A stretch of DNA of 42,775 bases, from positions 1 to 42,775 of the forward strand of contig CALVEJ010000009.1 in NCBI GenBank assembly GCA_944326535.1. Reading direction: 5' to 3'. A model generated the notes under the pieces. The model was not told the DNA's origin and searched no databases. It saw only the letters and a program-made list of their open reading frames with translations. The position numbers and the translations under genes are program-made. Source of the stretch: Candidatus Gastranaerophilales bacterium. GTDB lineage: Bacteria; Cyanobacteriota; Vampirovibrionia; Gastranaerophilales; Gastranaerophilaceae. This document shows, piece after piece, positions 24,557-32,321 of the stretch; within the stretch, counting starts at the first letter, position 1; each line of letters begins with the position of its first letter.

Positions 24557-24584
24557 TTTACAAAGCGTTGCCGATTAATATAAC
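24557..24584 (+). promoter_or_regulatory. Promoter of the first MGMAASQ-family gene
   Basis: TTTACA (24557-24562), 16-base spacer, TATAAC (24579-24584); leader of ~30 bases carrying AAGGAG before the ATG at 24623. Confidence 0.6.
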
Positions 24585-24622
24585 AGATATGCAAATTGTT
24601 TAAAACATAAGGAGTATTAGCA

Positions 24623-25702
24623 ATGGGAATGGCAGCATCACAAGCCAGATATTTATCACTTACTGCAAGAAAGACCAACACAGAATATGAAGGTCAGCAG
24701 GTTAACCAGCAGAGAACAGCGCTGGCAAACCAGAGTGCAGGCTTATTCAATCAAATGCTAGCTCTGGAAGTTCCGACTCCTCCTATGGCTACTGACTACT
24801 CAAAAACTGTATATACATTTGTAGATACATCTACATCGGAAAGTATTTCTCTTGACAGTATTTACAAAAATCCTGTTGTAGAAGGAGAACAGCAAACATA
24901 TACTATTTCAGGTTCTACAAAAGAAGCATCTGTTCTCTCAAACGTCACCAATTTAATCTATGGAGGCACTGGTACAAACGGATTTACAATAGATAACAGC
25001 GATGGTACATATACAATCAGTGTAAACGGTTCTACAGGAATGACATTACAGGGACCTAATACTTACAACGGACTTACACAGTATTTTCAAGAAGCTGAAA
25101 AAGAAGCTGGAAATACAGGCGACACTCCTGCTATGGGTCAAACATACTTTAAATTTACTAATGCCGGAACAGGTATAGAATATTATATTCCTACATTTGA
25201 TGGAGCAGAAACTCTTGAAGAGCTTGAAAGGTATCTTGAATCAAATCCCGGTACAAATTTGAGAGCATATTCAGCTCAAAGCTATACAAAAGATGAGTAT
25301 TTCCATATTGATGATGCAATTCTTACAACTGCATCTGACGGAACAGGTAGATATGACTATATTTCATTCTATCCCGATGATCAATATGTAAACGGCGACC
25401 GCAACTCCGGTCAGCTTGTTGAAAATGCTCAAAGAATAACTTGTAAATTGACACAACAAACTATACAAGATGATGATGCATATGATGCAGCAATGGAAAC
25501 ATATACAGCCAAAAAAGCAATTTACGACAAGACAATAGCTGACATTGATGCAAGAACAACAGTAATTCAACAACAGGATAAAACTCTTGAATTGCACCTT
25601 GACCAGCTTGATACAGAACAACAGGCAATACAAACAGAAATGGACGCAGTTAAAAAGGTTATTGATAAGAACATAGAAGAAACATTCAAGACATTTGCAT
25701 AA
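24623..25702 (+). CDS. MGMAASQ-family protein, large member A
   Basis: Not a family I can name functionally. 359 residues in three parts. Residues 1-54 are a conserved helical, glutamine-rich head (MGMAASQARYLSLTARK, EYEGQQVNQQRTALANQSAG) ending in EVPTPP. Residues ~55-285 are a threonine/serine/tyrosine/asparagine-rich beta-type region (DYSKTVYTF, GLTQYFQEAEKEAGN, YFKFTNAGTGIEYYIP). The last ~75 residues form a predicted coiled coil (ELHLDQLDTEQQAIQTEMDA then VKKVIDKNIEETFKTFA). There are no signal peptide, membrane segments or cysteines. Conserved helical ends around a variable middle recall flagellin-like or other self-assembling exported proteins, but there is no sequence match to those. 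It has its own promoter, and AAGGAG precedes the ATG. Confidence 0.85.
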   Translation: MGMAASQARYLSLTARKTNTEYEGQQVNQQRTALANQSAGLFNQMLALEVPTPPMATDYSKTVYTFVDTSTSESISLDSIYKNPVVEGEQQTYTISGSTKEASVLSNVTNLIYGGTGTNGFTIDNSDGTYTISVNGSTGMTLQGPNTYNGLTQYFQEAEKEAGNTGDTPAMGQTYFKFTNAGTGIEYYIPTFDGAETLEELERYLESNPGTNLRAYSAQSYTKDEYFHIDDAILTTASDGTGRYDYISFYPDDQYVNGDRNSGQLVENAQRITCKLTQQTIQDDDAYDAAMETYTAKKAIYDKTIADIDARTTVIQQQDKTLELHLDQLDTEQQAIQTEMDAVKKVIDKNIEETFKTFA

Positions 25703-25718
25703 TACTCCGATTTTTCTG

Positions 25719-25788
25719 CCGGCTTTTTGATGACAGTTTGATTAAAATCAAAAACCAATGAAGTTAATCAGATACTACAGAAAGCCGG
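25719..25788 (+). repeat. Long-range inverted repeat after member A
   Basis: CCGGCTTT (25719-25726) and AAAGCCGG (25781-25788) pair across 54 bases; the loop itself contains TTTGATT-AA-AATCAAA. The sequence TCTTTATTTT follows. It may be a two-hairpin terminator structure. Confidence 0.5.
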
Positions 25789-25809
25789 TCTTTATTTTAA
25801 GAAATCGAG

Positions 25810-25833
25810 CATACATTATATGTATGATTTTTT
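25810..25833 (+). terminator. Weak terminator downstream of member A
   Basis: CATACAT-TAT-ATGTATG stem-loop (25810-25826), then A and six T's (25828-25833). The stem is AT-rich, so termination may be partial. Confidence 0.55.
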
Positions 25834-25844
25834 GCAAAAAAGGC

Positions 25845-25874
25845 TTTAAAACACTAGGATGTAAACTATATAAT
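25845..25874 (+). promoter_or_regulatory. Promoter of member B
   Basis: TTTAAA (25845-25850), 18-base spacer, TATAAT (25869-25874). The leader is about 98 bases. Confidence 0.45.
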
Positions 25875-25978
25875 AAAGGTAATAAATCTTAATATAAAAT
25901 AGAAAAAACATGACAATAGGATAAAAATTATTAAATTTTAATGGTTAGTTAGTAAAAATTAAGAACGGAGACAAATAT

Positions 25979-26968
25979 ATGGGTATGGCAGCATCTCAAG
26001 CCAGATATTTGGGCTTAACGGCAAGAAAAATCAATGTAGAATATGAAGGACAACAGGTAAACCAACAAAGAACAGCACTGGCAAATGAAAGTGCCGGTCT
26101 TTTTCGCAGGTTGCTGAGTCTTGAAGTACCGACAGCACCATCACAGGCTGATTATTATACTGATCAATATACATACAGTGATCCGACAAGTGCTGACGGA
26201 ACAGTAACAATATCATCAATAACAGAAAATCCGGGTACAGAGCCTACAACTTATACTGTTGTAACAACATATCCGGAAACTGTTCCACAATATAATGCAA
26301 TTATGGATCAGACTGTCTCTGTAGTCGGAAACACAGGAAAAATACAATTGAGCAACGGCAATCAATTTGATCTTGAGGGCCCTATAAGCGGACTTGGACA
26401 GGCTGATATTGATGAATTCAATAAAGCTATGGGGATTACTGATCCGAATGATCCAAAATACAACTCAACCGATGACACATACTACAGATTTACAAATACA
26501 GCAAATAATACAACATACTATATAAACGCTTCGACAACAATGTTTGACCCCGGTGACAATCAGCAAATTACTCAAGTAGTTGACTTTTTAACAAAAATGC
26601 CGGTTGAACAACAAGTTACAAAAACCATTGAAAATGCTACCCTCGGCACAACATCATCGGGACTGTTCAATTCAATATATTGGACAGATGAAGACGGTAC
26701 TCACTCGTACTCTTTAACACAGGGTCAAAGTTATGATGAGGTCGCATACAATGATGCAATGGCTCAATATAATTATGACAAGTCAGTATATGACAAAGAG
26801 ATTGCTGATATTAACGCAAAAACAGAGGAGCTGCAGCAAACTGACAGAACCCTTGAGTTGAGACTAAAACAACTTGATACAGAACAAGAAGCACTTCAAA
26901 CAGAACTTGACTCTGTTAAGAAAGTTATTGATACAAACGTTGATAATGTATTTAAAACATTTCAATAA
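25979..26968 (+). CDS. MGMAASQ-family protein, large member B
   Basis: 329-residue paralogue of member A. The first ~50 residues are nearly the same (MGMAASQARYLGLTARKINV, EYEGQQVNQQRTALANESAG, then EVPTAP). The middle has diverged but keeps landmarks (DQYTYSD, YYRFTNTANNTTYYINAST, YSLTQGQS). The C-terminal coiled coil is again conserved (ELRLKQLDTEQEALQTELDS, VKKVIDTNVDNVFKTFQ). No cysteine, no signal peptide, no membrane segment. GGAG lies eight bases before the ATG. It is followed after 29 bases by the glycine-rich gene, so the two are probably co-transcribed. Slow change of both ends and fast change of the centre suggests the centre is exposed or specificity-determining (inference). Confidence 0.85.
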   Translation: MGMAASQARYLGLTARKINVEYEGQQVNQQRTALANESAGLFRRLLSLEVPTAPSQADYYTDQYTYSDPTSADGTVTISSITENPGTEPTTYTVVTTYPETVPQYNAIMDQTVSVVGNTGKIQLSNGNQFDLEGPISGLGQADIDEFNKAMGITDPNDPKYNSTDDTYYRFTNTANNTTYYINASTTMFDPGDNQQITQVVDFLTKMPVEQQVTKTIENATLGTTSSGLFNSIYWTDEDGTHSYSLTQGQSYDEVAYNDAMAQYNYDKSVYDKEIADINAKTEELQQTDRTLELRLKQLDTEQEALQTELDSVKKVIDTNVDNVFKTFQ

Positions 26969-26997
26969 TTAGTTAAAAGAGATATGCGAGGACAACA

Positions 26998-27825
26998 ATG
27001 TCTTATAAAAACGACGGATACTTGGTAATAGCAAATAAATTCAGTAAAGCAAGCTCTGATGCCAAAGCACAGCTTTTTGAAACATATGACAGATTAAGAG
27101 ATATCACTGTCAGCGGTTCATCTCTTGACGGTGCCGGTTTTGGAACGGCTGGAAGTTTTCTATGGCAGATTGCAAGATTGATTTCTCCAAGCGCATTTAT
27201 GCCTGTTCTTGGCGGCAATACGTCAATGAATATTCCAGGTACCTCGTACTGGTCTCCAATAAGCGGTGGTAACTCCATTTTGGACAGCGGTTCGGCTGCA
27301 TTCGGAGTAGCAGGCTTGGGTAATTATCCCGGATTTCCAAGCGGTGCAGCACCTATTGCCTGGGGTTTCGGAATGGATACAAGTTACAGCGACGGAACAA
27401 TTACGGGCGGCGCATCAAATTTGTATAGTACGTCAAGTATCGGAGGTTCTGTTGGACTTAATGCTGCAGCGTACGGTGCCGGCATAGCAACGGGATTTGG
27501 TGTTCCCGGTACAAGCTGGCTGCTTCCTGCGGCAGGCGTTGTTTCGGGCTTTGCCGGTGTTGTTCAGGCTATGGCGCCTTATATGGGCAGCTTCGGTCTA
27601 GGTGCAACTGTTCTTGGCAACCTTTTACAGGGTACTACATCTGCGGGTCTTGCGGCATATCAAAATATTTCGGGAAATATCCTTTCAAATGCTGATACTG
27701 TTCTTTCAAACAAAGTTAGAAATATTGAAACGGTTGTAAAAATGCTGGATACACAAGGAGATATTGTTAAGAAAATGCTCAAAGATGATATCGAAGGTGA
27801 CAGCAAACAAGTCCAAAATATGTAA
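26998..27825 (+). CDS. Glycine-rich hydrophobic protein in the MGMAASQ cluster
   Basis: Not recognised. 275 residues. Residues 1-45 are helical and charged (NKFSKASSDAKAQLFETYDR). Residues ~45-220 are very rich in G, A and S with aromatic residues (FGTAGSFLWQIARL, GLGNYPGFPSGAAPIAWGFG, SWLLPAAGVVSGFAGVVQAM, GSFGLGATVLGNLLQGTTSA), giving weakly hydrophobic segments. Residues ~225-275 are a helical or coiled-coil tail (NADTVLSNKVRNIETVVKML). There is no signal peptide. GAGG precedes the ATG by six bases. Hydrophobic centre plus helical ends could mean a membrane-inserting or self-assembling protein that works with the paralogues on either side; this is inference from composition and context. 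Confidence 0.78.
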   Translation: MSYKNDGYLVIANKFSKASSDAKAQLFETYDRLRDITVSGSSLDGAGFGTAGSFLWQIARLISPSAFMPVLGGNTSMNIPGTSYWSPISGGNSILDSGSAAFGVAGLGNYPGFPSGAAPIAWGFGMDTSYSDGTITGGASNLYSTSSIGGSVGLNAAAYGAGIATGFGVPGTSWLLPAAGVVSGFAGVVQAMAPYMGSFGLGATVLGNLLQGTTSAGLAAYQNISGNILSNADTVLSNKVRNIETVVKMLDTQGDIVKKMLKDDIEGDSKQVQNM

Positions 27826-27847
27826 TGTACTTGTACAATGGAGTAAG

Positions 27848-28072
27848 ATGAAAAATATTACATATCTGAGAACATTAAATGAAGTAATCTCGAATAAATT
27901 TATTCTTTTTTCGGTAATTAAACGTGTTGTAAACTTTTATTACAATATGTATTTTTATCACCCGAATATATTCAAGAATTTTTCTAATATGTCGATAAAC
28001 AATACAGAACACAAAAAAAGTTTGGCATTTTTAAAAGCAGCAGGGAGCTCAAATATTAATTTTATATATTAA
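27848..28072 (+). CDS. Small hypothetical protein, doubtful
   Basis: An ATG at 27848 with GGAG four bases upstream opens a 74-codon frame in an otherwise empty 338-base gap. The product is basic and aromatic (LRTLNEVISNKFILFSVIKR, VVNFYYNMYFYHP) and ends in SSNINFIY. Codon use is more A/T-extreme than in the neighbours. It could be a real small gene of the cluster or a chance frame in AT-rich DNA; an in-frame upstream extension into the previous gene is not credible. The remaining 28073-28163 holds a short hairpin directly ahead of the next gene. Confidence 0.4.
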   Translation: MKNITYLRTLNEVISNKFILFSVIKRVVNFYYNMYFYHPNIFKNFSNMSINNTEHKKSLAFLKAAGSSNINFIY

Positions 28073-28163
28073 GAAATATTAATATTGAGTATAAACAGGG
28101 CAATAAACTTTAGTGTTTTGTTTTTATAGTTATGTGAAGGTCGAAGTGACCAAGGAGTAAACA

Positions 28164-28436
28164 TTGTTTTTAGACGTATTACAAACAAATCTTCAAAAAA
28201 TAGTGAACTTCTTCGGGTATCTGATGGCTTATTTCAGAAGGCACAATATATTGCAAATATTTGTCAATCAAATTGTGACCATGGTAAAAGACTATTTGAC
28301 AATGAACAGAAAACTCAAAATGGCAAAATACAGAGTCAATTACCAGCTGTACAGATTGAATCAAATGGAGCAATTAATAGCCGAAAATAATGAGCACGTT
28401 TTCCTGCGTGGAAACAAAATCAACCTTCAGCGTTAA
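28164..28436 (+). CDS. Small helical protein with TTG start
   Basis: Not recognised. 90 residues. It begins at TTG (28164) with AAGGAG at 28152-28157 and six-base spacing; no in-frame ATG exists before codon ~20, and a stop precedes the TTG closely. The product is helical and amphipathic (TNLQKIVNFFGYLMAYFRRH, LQIFVNQIVTMVKDYLTMNR) with a basic C-terminal half (KLKMAKYRVNYQLYRLNQME). A GGTC-GAAGT-GACC hairpin (28139-28151) abuts the ribosome site. A second open frame without a usable start runs over the same region. Gene F follows after 31 bases, so the two are likely co-transcribed. Confidence 0.55.
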   Translation: MFLDVLQTNLQKIVNFFGYLMAYFRRHNILQIFVNQIVTMVKDYLTMNRKLKMAKYRVNYQLYRLNQMEQLIAENNEHVFLRGNKINLQR

Positions 28437-28467
28437 ACTATAATAACTAGACAAGGGTGGAAGTGCT

Positions 28468-28797
28468 ATGGGAATGGCAACGTCACAATTAAGATTAATG
28501 TATCTGCATGCATACAGACTCGATCTTGAGTACAAGATGCAATTAATTACCGAGGCAAAGATGAATTTGTCAAAGACTTGTACTGACCTGCTCAATGTCG
28601 GTACGGATCTTGATGCCGATGACCCTATGGTAAAAATGCTCGAAGCCCGTAAAGAACGATTAAATATTATGGAGAAAAAACTGGATATGCAAATGCAGCA
28701 TTATCAACATAAGCTGCAAATGATTAATACAGAATACGATTCCTGCGAAAAAATGCTCGGTGAAAACATCAAACGATCATTCCAGTACGGTGGTTAA
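28468..28797 (+). CDS. MGMAxSQ-family protein, short member F
   Basis: 109 residues: the minimal form of the family in members A and B. The head MGMATSQLRLMYLHAYRLDL keeps the MGMAxSQxR start and the EY position; there is almost no central region; the tail (RLNIMEKKLDMQMQHYQHKL then QMINTEYDSCEKMLGENIKR, SFQYGG) aligns with the coiled-coil tails of A and B (TE-x-D/A ... K-x8-N ... F). All helical, with two cysteines. A GGGTGG ribosome-like site precedes it. Its stop overlaps the stop of the convergent protease gene. Its existence shows that head and tail are the defining modules of the family. Confidence 0.82.
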   Translation: MGMATSQLRLMYLHAYRLDLEYKMQLITEAKMNLSKTCTDLLNVGTDLDADDPMVKMLEARKERLNIMEKKLDMQMQHYQHKLQMINTEYDSCEKMLGENIKRSFQYGG

Positions 28798-29504
28798 TCT
28801 GTATTTGATTTAGAAAGTTTGTTATCTGACATAGACAGTTTTATAAAGTTTTTTGCTTCATTAATAGGCACTGCAAATCCTATACCGATATTGGATATAT
28901 TGTTGTCAGGATTGTATATTGATTGGCTTATGCCTATTACCTCGCCATGTATATTAATAATAGGGCCTCCTGAATTGCCCGGATTTATAGCAGCATCTGT
29001 CTGTATTTTATTTTTGCTGTAATCTATTCTGGAGACAATACCGGTTGTTAAAGTACCGCTAAACCCGAACGGATTACCGATAGCCAGCACTCTTTGACCT
29101 ACTTTGACCTTTTCTGAGTCTCCAAGCTCTATCGTGGGCAAAGCTTTTTTTGCATTAATTTTTATAAGAGCAAGATCATTATCTTTACCCATAACAGAAA
29201 TAGTTTTGCCTTTAAAAACCTCTCCTGTTGAAATTGTAACCTGAACGGCAGGAGCATTATCCACGACATGAGAACTTGTCAGTATAATACCTCTGGGATC
29301 AATAATACATCCCGTGCCGCTTGAGAGTCCTTCTTTTAAATCTGCTTCAATCAGAACTATTGCTGGCGCCATTTTTTCATATATTCTTGTGATAACAGTG
29401 TCTTCATCATCGGCATAATTACTTAATATTCCGGCGCTGCTAATCTGTATACTTGACGAAAATAACATAATAAACGCTAACAATCTAACCACATGTTTAT
29501 GCAT
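28794..29504 (-). CDS. HtrA/DegP-like trypsin-type serine protease without PDZ domain
   Basis: Exported quality-control protease. 236 residues from the ATG at 29504, which has GAGGAG upstream and begins a signal peptide (VVRLLAFIMLFSSSIQISSA). The catalytic triad is visible: H79 (LTSSHVVD), D110 (KDNDLALIKI) and S178 (INPGNSGGPI). The characteristic VGQRVLAIGNPFGFSGTLT and IGFAVPINEAK blocks are present. It ends after the protease domain: no PDZ domain follows, unlike DegP/DegS, so substrate recognition or oligomerisation must differ. An upstream in-frame start at 29621 has no support. It is convergent with the MGMAxSQ cluster; a role in processing those proteins is only a thought from position. 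Confidence 0.92.
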   Translation of the reverse strand: MHKHVVRLLAFIMLFSSSIQISSAGILSNYADDEDTVITRIYEKMAPAIVLIEADLKEGLSSGTGCIIDPRGIILTSSHVVDNAPAVQVTISTGEVFKGKTISVMGKDNDLALIKINAKKALPTIELGDSEKVKVGQRVLAIGNPFGFSGTLTTGIVSRIDYSKNKIQTDAAINPGNSGGPIINIHGEVIGISQSIYNPDNNISNIGIGFAVPINEAKNFIKLSMSDNKLSKSNTD

Positions 29505-29688
29505 AAAAACTCCTCGTAAAATATTTCTTATCTCTAAGGCATTATGAATAAGCATTAAAAAAAAATTAATATAAAGATAGTGAAAATATATGTTAATTAA
29601 TCTTTTAATTAAAATCAGCAAAAAAAGTATAAATATTTAATTTTACAAAAATTAGCTCGTAAAAAACCCTATTTAAAAATTTATGATT

Positions 29689-29710
29689 TATAATTCATAT
29701 TGGAAGGAAA
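29689..29710 (+). promoter_or_regulatory. -10 box and ribosome site of the GlcD-like operon
   Basis: TATAAT at 29689-29694 and GGAAGGAAA at 29702-29710, ahead of the ATG at 29713. The leader would be ~12 bases. The -35 is not convincing. Confidence 0.45.
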
Positions 29711-29712
29711 TC

Positions 29713-31119
29713 ATGATTACACTAACAAAAGAAAAAACATTTCAAAACAGTATAACACAACAGATAGAAAAAATTGCAGGCAAAGACAATGTTATTAGCG
29801 ACATTGAAGGTGTTTATGCCTACTCATTTGACTGTGCCCACATACCTTTCAATAAAAATAACAAAACAATTGTTGTATTTCCGCAAAATACACAGCAGGT
29901 AAGCGATATAATGAAAATCGCAAACAAAAACAAAATTCCCGTCATTGCAAGAGGTGCAGGCTCAAATCATGCCGGCGGATGTGCACCTGTAAACGGCGGT
30001 ATAATCCTGCATTTTTCTAAAATGAACAAAATACTTGATATCAGCAGTGAAAACTTAACCTGCAGAGTACAGCCGGGTGTAGTTGTAGCAGAACTCCAAA
30101 AAGCAGCTAAAAACCGAGGGTTGTTTTTCCCGCCGGATCCGTCAAACCTGGCAGTATCTACGGTCGGAGGAGGTATTGCTCTAAGTTCCGGTGGTCCCAG
30201 AGCATTCAAATACGGTACATTCAAAGACTATGTACTTGAGCTGGAAGCTGTTTTAGCAGACGGAACAATTATCAGAACCGGTGCTCAGACAGCAAAAAAT
30301 GTAACCGGATACAATCTTACACAGCTGCTTGTGGGCTCGGAGGGAACCCTTGCAATAGTTACAGAAGCAACAATGAAACTTATTCCCGCACCTGAGCACA
30401 CAAATGTTATGCTTGCATATTTTGACACAATTGAATCTGCAGTAAATGCAGTAAGTGCAATCATAAATAACCATCTTGTACCGTCAGTCGTAGATCTGCT
30501 TGATAAAAAAACAATACAGACAATTGAAGATTTTTATCCGTCAGGGCTTTTAACCGACAAAGAAGCTGTTTTGCTGATTGAAACAGATGGGGATAGAGAA
30601 TCTGTTGAAAAACAAATGTCAAAAATTGAAAATCTCTGCAAAATACAGGGGGCCGGCAATATAGTTTGTGCCGAAGACGAACAGCACAGAGAAAAAATTT
30701 GGACAACGAGAAGATCTGCTTTTGCGGCTTGTGCAAAACTGGCACCAAATGTAGTTACAGAGGATGTTGTTGTACCGAGATCAAAGATAGCAGAGCTTGC
30801 AGGCGGCATACTAAAAATAAGCGAAAAATATAACATAATTACAATGGTCATGGGGCATATAGGGGACGGAAATATTCATCCTAATTTTGCACTTGATTTA
30901 CGTGACAGAATACAAAGCGAAAACTTTCAAAAAGCCAAGTCAGAATTATTTGAACTTGCTGTTTCTTTAGGAGGAACACTTTCCGGAGAACACGGCATCG
31001 GATGCCAGAAAGCAAAGTATTTGCCATTGGCGGTAGATAAGGTTACACTAAAATTAATGAAAGAAATAAAAAATCTATTTGATCCGAATTACATTCTCAA
31101 TCCGGACAAAATGATATAA
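29713..31119 (+). CDS. glcD: GlcD/D-lactate dehydrogenase-type FAD-linked oxidase
   Basis: Oxidises a 2-hydroxy acid (glycolate, D-lactate or similar) with FAD. 468 residues. The N-terminal FAD-binding domain (PCMH type) has IARGAGSNHAGGCAP, PPDPSNLAVSTVGGGIALSS and VTGYNLTQLLVGSEGTLAI. The C-terminal domain has VMGHIGDGNIHPNF and LSGEHGIGCQKAKY (substrate and metal histidines). I start at the ATG at 29713 with GGAAGGAA upstream. GlcE and GlcF partners are absent; close relatives in anaerobes pass electrons to an ETF, and an etfBA pair lies in the nadBC operon of this window. Exact substrate unknown. It is followed after 14 bases by cutA. Confidence 0.88.
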   Translation: MITLTKEKTFQNSITQQIEKIAGKDNVISDIEGVYAYSFDCAHIPFNKNNKTIVVFPQNTQQVSDIMKIANKNKIPVIARGAGSNHAGGCAPVNGGIILHFSKMNKILDISSENLTCRVQPGVVVAELQKAAKNRGLFFPPDPSNLAVSTVGGGIALSSGGPRAFKYGTFKDYVLELEAVLADGTIIRTGAQTAKNVTGYNLTQLLVGSEGTLAIVTEATMKLIPAPEHTNVMLAYFDTIESAVNAVSAIINNHLVPSVVDLLDKKTIQTIEDFYPSGLLTDKEAVLLIETDGDRESVEKQMSKIENLCKIQGAGNIVCAEDEQHREKIWTTRRSAFAACAKLAPNVVTEDVVVPRSKIAELAGGILKISEKYNIITMVMGHIGDGNIHPNFALDLRDRIQSENFQKAKSELFELAVSLGGTLSGEHGIGCQKAKYLPLAVDKVTLKLMKEIKNLFDPNYILNPDKMI

Positions 31120-31133
31120 ACAACGAGGAAACT

Positions 31134-31448
31134 ATGAAAAATTGTATTATATACTGTACGGTACCAAACGAATTTAGTGCAAATCTTATAGCAACAACAC
31201 TTGTTGAAGAAAATCTAGCTGCTTGTGTAAATATAGTTCCTTCTGTTACTTCTGTATACAAATGGAATGAAAAAGCACAGGAAGATAAAGAACTGCTTTT
31301 GATTATTAAAACAAGACAAGAGCGTTTTAATGACGTAGAAATGAAAATAAAAGAACTGCATGAATATACAATTCCCGAAATTGTGGCAATACCAATTATT
31401 CAGGGAAGCGAAGAATACCAAAACTGGATTGTCGACGAAACAAAATAA
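31134..31448 (+). CDS. cutA: CutA1 divalent-ion tolerance protein
   Basis: A small trimeric protein linked to copper tolerance and found in nearly all life; its biochemical role is unclear. 104 residues match the family from end to end: CTVPNEFSANLIATTLVEE, NLAACVNIVPSVTSVYKWN, ELLLIIKTRQERFNDVE and HEYTIPEIVAIPI. GAGG precedes the ATG. It lies in the GlcD operon; its stop is directly followed by the ATG of the metallopeptidase gene. Confidence 0.95.
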   Translation: MKNCIIYCTVPNEFSANLIATTLVEENLAACVNIVPSVTSVYKWNEKAQEDKELLLIIKTRQERFNDVEMKIKELHEYTIPEIVAIPIIQGSEEYQNWIVDETK

Positions 31449-32282
31449 ATGAACAAACTTACAGAAGAAGAAAAAATTTACAAAGAAACATTTGAAAAAA
31501 TGGTCAACTTTGTACGTTCACTGGGTCTGGATGTAAACACAAATACAAAAGCCCGCGGACATCAGGGATTTTTTCTTAAAAACAGAATAGATATATCATC
31601 AAATATCTGTTTTAAAAGAAAAATCGAAGTGCTTATTCATGAATTTACACACTATATTCATTACCAAATAGATCCTTCGATAACAAAAAGCCATGGTTCG
31701 CTGAGTATATTATTTCCCAATTCAGATGTAGAAAGAATTGAATCAGAGTTATTTCGTATTACAAAATTTATTGATCAGAATAAAGCATTGCATACACTTT
31801 ATACACAAAGGGAAAAAACACTCGATGAAATAAAAGAAATTAGCAATGAAATAAAAATTGAATATCCTGATTTCAAACGTTCAGCACCATTTAAAAAAAT
31901 TGAAAAAGAAATAAAAAAAACTGATGCAAAATACCTTCTCAAATACGACAGAGTAAAAGTAAAAACAATGTTTTTAGGAAAAACAAATGATTACTCAATA
32001 AAAACAATTGACGATGACTTTCCTCAATTTGGACCAAACACAAAAAATTATATTATTTTGAAATCAAAACAAAGACTGCTAAAAAGAATCAGCAGCAGAA
32101 TAAACAGGTTAAATTCTTACTACAAAAGACCGACAGAACTTTTTGCAAGATTTGTAGAAGCATTATTTGTTGATACGGCAAAAGTCTCTGAACTCGCACC
32201 GCATGCATACCTTGTTTTCTGTTCTGAGCTGTCAAAAAACAGATACCTTGAACTTGCTGATATGATAAATAACTTTTTTTAA
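31449..32282 (+). CDS. Predicted zinc metallopeptidase (HExxH protein)
   Basis: 277 residues, no signal peptide. Residues 64-68 are HEFTH in VLIHEFTHYIHYQ, a zincin motif; a later PTELFARFVEALF (~230-242) supplies a conserved glutamate that could be the third ligand, a layout like ImmA/IrrE or large-ATPase-linked zincins. The middle is highly charged and helical (KTLDEIKEISNEIKIEYP, KKIEKEIKKTDAKYLLKYDR). There is no independent ribosome site; the ATG touches the cutA stop, so it is translationally coupled. No dedicated HTH partner is present. Peptidase activity is inferred from the motif; the target is unknown. Confidence 0.72.
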   Translation: MNKLTEEEKIYKETFEKMVNFVRSLGLDVNTNTKARGHQGFFLKNRIDISSNICFKRKIEVLIHEFTHYIHYQIDPSITKSHGSLSILFPNSDVERIESELFRITKFIDQNKALHTLYTQREKTLDEIKEISNEIKIEYPDFKRSAPFKKIEKEIKKTDAKYLLKYDRVKVKTMFLGKTNDYSIKTIDDDFPQFGPNTKNYIILKSKQRLLKRISSRINRLNSYYKRPTELFARFVEALFVDTAKVSELAPHAYLVFCSELSKNRYLELADMINNFF

Positions 32283-32287
32283 GAATT

Positions 32288-32315
32288 TTCACTATTAAAT
32301 CATATAATGTATAAT
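32288..32315 (+). promoter_or_regulatory. Promoter of the Mce gene, probably leaderless
   Basis: TTCACT (32288-32293), 16-base spacer, TATAAT (32310-32315), then exactly 6 bases to the ATG at 32322; another TATAAT lies at 32302-32307. No Shine-Dalgarno sequence. Confidence 0.6.
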
Positions 32316-32321
32316 TGTCGT

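Noticed and set aside
24623-26968. Flagellin or hook protein identity for the MGMAASQ paralogues
   Set aside because: The architecture is similar but the N-terminus lacks flagellin signatures, and no flagellar genes are nearby.
28163-28391. Second open frame over the 90-residue gene
   Set aside because: It has no ATG, GTG or TTG start near the ribosome site; only ATT would fit. The TTG frame is preferred.
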